Source of the DNA: Clostridia bacterium
Lineage (GTDB): Bacteria; Bacillota; Clostridia; Christensenellales; UBA1242
Assembly (NCBI GenBank): GCA_017553065.1
Contig: JAFZND010000041.1
Span: 1 to 11,376 of the forward strand
DNA: 11,376 nt
Direction: 5' to 3'
The notes beneath the pieces were generated by a model. The model saw nothing but the letters and a program-made list of their open reading frames with translations. It was not told the DNA's origin and did not search any database. Each line of letters starts with the position of its first letter. The first letter of the stretch is position 1. The position numbers were made by a program, and so were the translations under genes. Below, one piece after another: positions 6,969 through 11,376 of this stretch.

Positions 6969-8348
6969 TTATCTTTTAACTATTTCAAATCCATCTTTGC
7001 TATCTTTAATCTCATAGCCAAGTTCACTAATTTTTGCACGCAATTTATCTGCTTGTGCCCAATCTTTTGCAAGTTTTGCTTCCCAGCGAGCTTGTGCCAA
7101 TGCTTGAACTTCACTTGGTACATCAACATTTTCAATCTTTACTTCATCTAGTTTTAAACCAAATACTTTATCAAAATCTAATGCAAGTGAGTAAATATCA
7201 GCACTCTTTTGCTCATTTTTAAGCATACTGAATAATACACCTAACGCAAGTGGAGTATTTAGATTATCATTTATTGCTTGCACAAATTCTTCTTTGTATC
7301 TATCAAGTTTTTCTTTTGCGATTTTTATAGCGCCATTTTTATGTTCTTGAATTAGCTTGCGCAAATTATCAAGACTTACTTGCGCTGCTTTTAATCCGTC
7401 AAAAGTAAAGTTTATTTTTTTGCCATAATTACTATTTAGTACAAAGAACTTATAACTAAGTGGTTCATATCCCATATTTTGTAATTGTTTGATTGTGTAA
7501 ATGTTATTTAAACTTTTACTCATTTTGCCATTATCTACAAGCACAAATTCATTGTGCATCCAATAATGCACCACTTGATGACCCATTGCACAATCATTTT
7601 GGGCAATTTCATTTTCATGGTGAATTGGTAAGTGGTCAATGCCACCTGTGTGAATATCAATATATTCGCCAAGTATGTCATTGCTCATGGTTGAACATTC
7701 AATGTGCCAACCAGGGCAACCCACACCCCATGGGCTATCCCATTTCATAATGTGACTTTGTGGCACAAATTTCCAAAGAGCAAAATCAAATGGGTGGTGC
7801 TTTTCTTTGCTTCCTTCTACACGCGCAACACCAACTTCATCCATATCTTTTCTGCTTAGTTGACCATATCCACCAAATTTGGACACATCAAAATATACAC
7901 CATCATCAATAATATATGTGTAACCTTTCTTCTCCAATTTTTGGATAAATTTAATCATTTGAGGAATATATTCAGTTGCTTTTGTGATGTGCTCTGGCGT
8001 GTCAATATTAAGTAGTTTTAAATCGCCAAAGAAAATATCTGTATAGTATTTGGCAATTTCCCAAGGCGATTTATTTTCACGCTTAGATGCCTTTTCCATC
8101 TTGTCTTCGCCGTCATCGCTATCTGATGTTAAGTGTCCAACATCTGTGATGTTCATTACTCCATTTATCTTGTAACCATTATATTTTAGCACTCGCCTTA
8201 ATGTATCCATAAAAATATAAGCACGCATATTGCCTATGTGTGGATAATAGTAAACAGTAGGACCGCAAGTATACATTTTTACTTCGCCCTTAGTAATTGG
8301 AACAAATTCTTCTTTTTTTCTTTTTAAAGTATTATATATTTTAAGCAT
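6969..8348 (-). CDS. cysS: Cysteinyl-tRNA synthetase
   Basis: CysS charges tRNA-Cys with cysteine using ATP in the cytoplasm. The 459-residue product has the normal full length for the bacterial class I enzyme. The HIGH motif appears as HIGN (37-40) inside TCGPTVYYYPHIGN, and the KMSKS loop is intact (275-279). Zinc and substrate-binding ligands are visible at C28, C218 (in GWHIECS), H243 and E247 (in HHENE), matching C28, C209, H234 and E238 of the E. coli enzyme. The tRNA-binding helical domain follows to the C-terminus. The start is set by AAGGA (8355-8359), 6 nt before the ATG. The predicted leader is only about 20 nt, so there is no room for the T-box riboswitch found before many Bacillota synthetase genes. 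The small membrane protein gene follows after 27 bp. Confidence 0.98.
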   Translation of the reverse strand: MLKIYNTLKRKKEEFVPITKGEVKMYTCGPTVYYYPHIGNMRAYIFMDTLRRVLKYNGYKINGVMNITDVGHLTSDSDDGEDKMEKASKRENKSPWEIAKYYTDIFFGDLKLLNIDTPEHITKATEYIPQMIKFIQKLEKKGYTYIIDDGVYFDVSKFGGYGQLSRKDMDEVGVARVEGSKEKHHPFDFALWKFVPQSHIMKWDSPWGVGCPGWHIECSTMSNDILGEYIDIHTGGIDHLPIHHENEIAQNDCAMGHQVVHYWMHNEFVLVDNGKMSKSLNNIYTIKQLQNMGYEPLSYKFFVLNSNYGKKINFTFDGLKAAQVSLDNLRKLIQEHKNGAIKIAKEKLDRYKEEFVQAINDNLNTPLALGVLFSMLKNEQKSADIYSLALDFDKVFGLKLDEVKIENVDVPSEVQALAQARWEAKLAKDWAQADKLRAKISELGYEIKDSKDGFEIVKR

Positions 8349-8374
8349 ATTATATCCTTATAGTTAACATATTT

Positions 8375-8403
8375 ATTATATTATATATATGAGAAATAAT
8401 CAA
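8375..8403 (-). promoter_or_regulatory. Probable cysS promoter
   Basis: On the minus strand TTGATT (8398-8403) and TATAAT (8375-8380) are 17 bp apart. Predicted +1 is near 8368, giving a leader of about 20 nt with the AAGGA site. A second overlapping TATAAT (8380-8385) has no comparable -35, so the exact -10 is less certain than the region. Confidence 0.6.
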
Positions 8404-8445
8404 TTGATTGAATTATTTGTACTAGTGTTATTATATTTTTAAACA

Positions 8446-8472
8446 AAAAGAGCGACCATAATTCGCTCTTTT
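8446..8472 (-). terminator. Rho-independent terminator of the signal peptidase gene
   Basis: AAAAGAGCGA (8446-8455) and TCGCTCTTTT (8463-8472) form a perfect 10-bp stem with a 7-nt loop. On the minus strand it is followed by TTTTTGTTT. The stem overlaps the signal peptidase TAA stop (8471-8473). Confidence 0.88.
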
Positions 8473-8959
8473 ATAAAAATAATATTTGATATGTGATTAC
8501 AATTACAAGTAAATCATATAGTAGCAAGAACATATTGGCATAAATCCAATCAAAAAATTCCCTGATGTTTGGAACTAATATTAGTGCTTTGCCAATGTAG
8601 TTGTCCTTAGTTACTTCATCAATTTGTGCATGGTTTGGATTATCACCCTTTACAACCAATGTACCATCTTCATTTTTATCAATTACTCTGTGTGTAACTT
8701 TAATACTTTTTTCATTTGGGCGCGTGTAAGTTATTATATCTCCCACTTGCAAACTATCAAAGCTTACCTTATTTTCTATAATAAGCGTACCAACATGAAC
8801 CTTGGGTTCCATACTATCTGTTGAAATAATTCTATATTTGTACCCAAAACAAAGACTGATACCAAGAGTAATCACAAGACCAAAAAATACACTTGCCAAA
8901 AAAGCAATTATGTAATACTTAATATTAGACTTTACTTTAAATACATTTTGCTTGTTCAT
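8471..8959 (-). CDS. sipW: Signal peptidase I, SipW/ER type (S26B)
   Basis: This 162-residue membrane protease should remove signal peptides from secreted preproteins on the outer face of the membrane. A hydrophobic helix (about 15-38) is followed by the catalytic motif STDSMEP with nucleophile S49. The general base is H90 in KVTHRV, where the ordinary bacterial type has lysine; this defines the SipW/ER-like class. Acidic residues in KGDNPNHAQID (D106, D114) complete the conserved boxes, and a second helix ends the protein (about 140-161). I chose the ATG at 8957-8959. The frame continues to a TTG at 8999-9001, but that TTG is the predicted -35 hexamer and the -10 lies between. Known SipW enzymes process fibre proteins such as TasA; a large surface-type protein lies just upstream, a possible substrate. 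Confidence 0.9.
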   Translation of the reverse strand: MNKQNVFKVKSNIKYYIIAFLASVFFGLVITLGISLCFGYKYRIISTDSMEPKVHVGTLIIENKVSFDSLQVGDIITYTRPNEKSIKVTHRVIDKNEDGTLVVKGDNPNHAQIDEVTKDNYIGKALILVPNIREFFDWIYANMFLLLYDLLVIVITYQILFL

Positions 8960-8972
8960 ATCTTTATGATAA

Positions 8973-9001
8973 ATTATATCAAATATTTTTAAATAATACA
9001 A
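8973..9001 (-). promoter_or_regulatory. Extended -10 promoter of the signal peptidase gene
   Basis: On the minus strand TTGTAT (8996-9001) and TATAAT (8973-8978) are 17 bp apart, with TG one base before the -10. Predicted +1 is 8965-8966, only 6-7 nt before the ATG at 8959. The leader TAAAGAT has at best a minimal AAAG ribosome contact. Confidence 0.7.
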
Positions 9002-9004
9002 AAC

Positions 9005-9043
9005 AAAAAGAACACCACAATTCTAAAGTGTGATGTTCTTTTT
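9005..9043 (-). terminator. Rho-independent terminator of the large surface-protein gene
   Basis: Fifteen-base arms at 9005-9019 and 9029-9043 flank a 9-nt loop. On the minus strand all positions pair (one as G-U), whereas on the plus strand that position is a C-A mismatch, so it is optimised for minus-strand RNA. It sits between the large gene's TAA and the signal peptidase promoter, separating the two transcripts. Confidence 0.85.
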
Positions 9044-9057
9044 ATTGTTTTTTGCAA

Positions 9058-11376
9058 TTATGCACTTATATAGCTAATTACAAATGGACAATCGTAAGTA
9101 TCTGTAATAGGCTCAATCTCATGTGTTTGAGGATTCTCATAAGTTTCATGATAATGAGGATTCTCAATAAATCTATATGCAGATAGATTGTTGTTTAATC
9201 CACCAGGAACACTTGTTACGCCTTCTGCAATAGGAGTATGACCATGTCCACCAGTAGTACCAAATACTTGATATGAGTTAATTGAATAATAGAAGCAATT
9301 TTCAATTCTCATACGTGATAATGCATTGCCATTACCAATTAAGTTTGCCATGATATGTGGTGCACCGCTAATTGTTGCCTTGATACTTACATATACATTT
9401 TTCATGTATGGTGAATCACCTGTACCAATGCTCTCAATATTTGCAATTACACCAGCAATTGCAGATCTATTTGATGTAGAAGCAATAGTGATATTTAATG
9501 TGCTTTCAGTAAATACTGCAAAACATCCTTGGATACTACCATTGTTAAAGTTGTTTGCAACAATACCGCCTACCCAAATGCCTTCATTGCGTTGTAAATC
9601 TTCGCTATACTCAGATGCAGTAATTGAACCATAGAATCCTGTTGATTCAATTAAACCACTGTTGTTGTATGCCACGCCACCAATATTATTGGATGTAATT
9701 TGTTCGTGTACTTTTACATTTACAACTTGTGCACCTTCTGCATTGTTGTATACTACACCACCAACTTCTACACTAGATGATGCACTACCCACTGTCACAG
9801 CTCTAAGTGTTCCATTTGCTGTAAGATTTGAAACTGTGCCATAGTTATGATATGCAACACCTGCAGCAAGCAAGCTTGCGTTACTTCTTAGGTTTGCATC
9901 AATTGAAACTGTGCCTTTTGTAATTGTTCCATAGTTTTTGAATGCAATACCTGCATATTTAATGTTGTAGTTGGTATAATCCACGGTGAATGTTCCACTA
10001 AGGTTTACATTATAGATAGTACCATGGTTTTCATATACAACACCTGCCAACTCGATTGATGCAGTTGTTGATGATGTACCAGAAAGTGTATTTGCATAAA
10101 TTACACTCAAGTTTTTAATAGTACCAGTTGAAGATACTTTCTTAAATATTGCTGAGTATGCACTTGTATCAGACAACTTCATATTGCTCATATTGTGTGA
10201 GTTACCATCAAATGTACCACCAAATTCAAAGTTTAGCATCTCCCAAGTATATGTGGATGGAAGACTGAAATCTCTTTCTAATCTAAAGTATGAGTTTGGA
10301 TAATATGAAATATTTTGTAATTGAGTGTAAATTGTCTTATTGCGTGTTTCGTTTTCATCATCTGGACTATTGTCATAGATAATGTATGGGTCACTTTCAG
10401 TGCCTGCACCAGATGCAAACATTGTCATAATAGCACTAGTAATTGTATCGCTATATGGGGATGCAAATCCACTTTGTACATAGCGAAGTTTAATTGTGTA
10501 ATTATTACTTACAAATGGCAAATGATACTCAGTTGGAACATATCCAAGTCCTGCTTCAAGTTGCTCAATATATGACAAATCGCTATATTGTGACTCATTA
10601 TATGCTTTGTACTTGTAATCCATTACAATTTCTATATTGCAATTGTATTCATTATCCCATTTGATAATACCTTTACTCAATTCATCAGCTGTGCTTGTAA
10701 CAACTGGTTTATTTACAGGAACTTGAACATTTAGTGCTCCTGAATAGTCAGTGGATGGATGACCAATTGATGTCATATCAACATTTAATGTCTCACCCAA
10801 TCCTGCCACTTGAATCCAAACGTTGTCTTTCTTGTCGCTAGCTAGCGTGAGCAATCCCGATAAGTCAAAGCACATTGTTCTTACACCATCAATTGTATTT
10901 ATTTCAAATAATGATTGATGTGCTACTGTTGCTGTATTCCATGAAATTAATAAATTATTAAGTGAACTGCCATCATACACTTTTACAATATAATTTTGTT
11001 CTTCATAGAAGTCCAAATCGCCTGACTCACCATATGTAAGTAGTGGCCACTTAATGTAGTTAGTGAATGATGATTCGCGTTCTGCTTGTGGAACATCTGG
11101 TGAATAATATCTACCAAGTGCTGGCACTGGTGCTGCACTCTTGTAAATTGTCATTTTTGCTTCACCAGAAGCAAGTGTAATTTCGCTAGTTGAATCATCA
11201 CCATTTGCAAATTTTACAACAAATGTGTAATATCTGCCAGCATTAAATCCTACTACATTACTTGTGTCATAGTATCTTACAGAACTATTAAACCAAGTGT
11301 CTAATATTGGTAAATCTGTAGGACCATAAGTTCCCTGTTCGTCTGTTACATAAGCTTTTACAATTGTTTTACCAGA
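9058..11376 (-). CDS. Large GLUG-repeat surface or secreted protein, C-terminal part (5' end off window)
   Basis: The minus frame is open from the window edge to a TAA at 9058-9060, giving 772 residues without the N-terminus; the first internal ATG (11154) is not a start, since the frame and the beta-rich sequence continue above it. Residues 1 to about 322 look like two or three beta-sandwich (fibronectin III/Ig-like) modules, for example NNYTIKLRYV followed by SPYSD. At about 323, GTESDPYII opens the module typical of GLUG adhesins, with GGTFDGNSH and GTIKNLSV. Seven or more GLUG-like turns follow, of the form GVxYxNxGTIxN, as expected for a right-handed beta-helix. The C-terminus (FVISYISA) has no LPXTG, membrane helix or SLH domain, so any anchor must be N-terminal or absent. 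Role in adhesion is family inference. The signal peptidase gene follows downstream. Confidence 0.87.
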   Translation of the reverse strand, partial: SGKTIVKAYVTDEQGTYGPTDLPILDTWFNSSVRYYDTSNVVGFNAGRYYTFVVKFANGDDSTSEITLASGEAKMTIYKSAAPVPALGRYYSPDVPQAERESSFTNYIKWPLLTYGESGDLDFYEEQNYIVKVYDGSSLNNLLISWNTATVAHQSLFEINTIDGVRTMCFDLSGLLTLASDKKDNVWIQVAGLGETLNVDMTSIGHPSTDYSGALNVQVPVNKPVVTSTADELSKGIIKWDNEYNCNIEIVMDYKYKAYNESQYSDLSYIEQLEAGLGYVPTEYHLPFVSNNYTIKLRYVQSGFASPYSDTITSAIMTMFASGAGTESDPYIIYDNSPDDENETRNKTIYTQLQNISYYPNSYFRLERDFSLPSTYTWEMLNFEFGGTFDGNSHNMSNMKLSDTSAYSAIFKKVSSTGTIKNLSVIYANTLSGTSSTTASIELAGVVYENHGTIYNVNLSGTFTVDYTNYNIKYAGIAFKNYGTITKGTVSIDANLRSNASLLAAGVAYHNYGTVSNLTANGTLRAVTVGSASSSVEVGGVVYNNAEGAQVVNVKVHEQITSNNIGGVAYNNSGLIESTGFYGSITASEYSEDLQRNEGIWVGGIVANNFNNGSIQGCFAVFTESTLNITIASTSNRSAIAGVIANIESIGTGDSPYMKNVYVSIKATISGAPHIMANLIGNGNALSRMRIENCFYYSINSYQVFGTTGGHGHTPIAEGVTSVPGGLNNNLSAYRFIENPHYHETYENPQTHEIEPITDTYDCPFVISYISA
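9280..10044 (-). repeat. Degenerate GLUG-like coding repeats, about 80-115 bp each
   Basis: Repeat units begin at glycine codons near 10044, 9951, 9861, 9759, 9678, 9567 and 9453 (minus strand), each coding a GVVY/GIAF/GVAY-N-N/Y-G-T-like turn. Three units remain alike at DNA level: 29-nt blocks at 10019-10047, 9926-9954 and 9836-9864, spaced 93 and 90 bp, with about 23 of 29 identities between the last two. Later units are more diverged. Confidence 0.8.

Noticed and set aside
7493..7750. Plus-strand open frame inside cysS, rich in Cys and His
   Set aside because: It is the antisense of conserved CysS motifs (GWHIEC, HHENE, KMSKS), which explains its unusual composition. It has no start signal.
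8960..9001. Longer signal peptidase starting at TTG 8999-9001
   Set aside because: That TTG is the predicted -35 hexamer and the -10 lies downstream of it, so it should not be in the mRNA.
9836..10047. CRISPR-like spacing of about 90 bp between similar 29-nt blocks
   Set aside because: The blocks lie in frame inside a coding region, diverge from one another, and encode GLUG turns; the period is also too long for a CRISPR array.
11152..11154. ATG at 11154 as the start of the GLUG protein
   Set aside because: The same frame is open to the window edge with beta-sandwich sequence running across it, no ribosome binding site precedes it, and no signal peptide follows.

Overview
The window reads as a piece of a low-GC Bacillota (Firmicutes) chromosome, probably from an uncultured, gut-associated Clostridia-like lineage. 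This rests on the AT-rich sequence, AGGAGG-type ribosome binding sites, sigma-A-like TTGACA/TATAAT promoters, U-tailed hairpin terminators, a heterodimeric multidrug-type ABC exporter and a SipW-type signal peptidase. The exact taxon cannot be read from the sequence. All seven stop codons visible are TAA, and no gene contains an in-frame TGA.

Layout. At 1-1710 (minus) lies the 5' part of a MacB/FtsX-type ABC transporter with the ATPase fused to the permease; its 3' end is off the window. A 207-bp intergenic region (1711-1917) carries divergent promoters. At 1918-5507 (plus) two translationally coupled genes encode the two halves of a heterodimeric ABC exporter with one degenerate and one catalytic ATP site. 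A bidirectional terminator separates them from an RsmC/YbxB-like rRNA methyltransferase (5537-6229, minus). Next, all on the minus strand, come cysS (6969-8348) with a small single-pass membrane protein of unknown function downstream (6339-6941), then a SipW-type signal peptidase (8471-8959). Last is the C-terminal 772 residues of a large repetitive, probably secreted protein built from beta-sandwich modules and GLUG-like beta-helix repeats (9058-11376, 5' end off the window).

How it fits together. The two ABC loci diverge from one control region and may both serve export or envelope stress, but no regulator gene is present to confirm this. The signal peptidase sits directly downstream of the large surface-type protein but has its own promoter and a terminator in between, so a substrate link is possible but unproven. 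cysS and the methyltransferase are housekeeping functions.

The most interesting signal is in the promoters rather than the proteins. Three minus-strand genes share an extended -10 element, TTTGATATAAT. For the methyltransferase this element is placed so that the predicted transcription start is the A of the ATG (a leaderless mRNA). For the signal peptidase it leaves a leader of only about 7 nt. I did not find a clearly new multi-gene system in the window.
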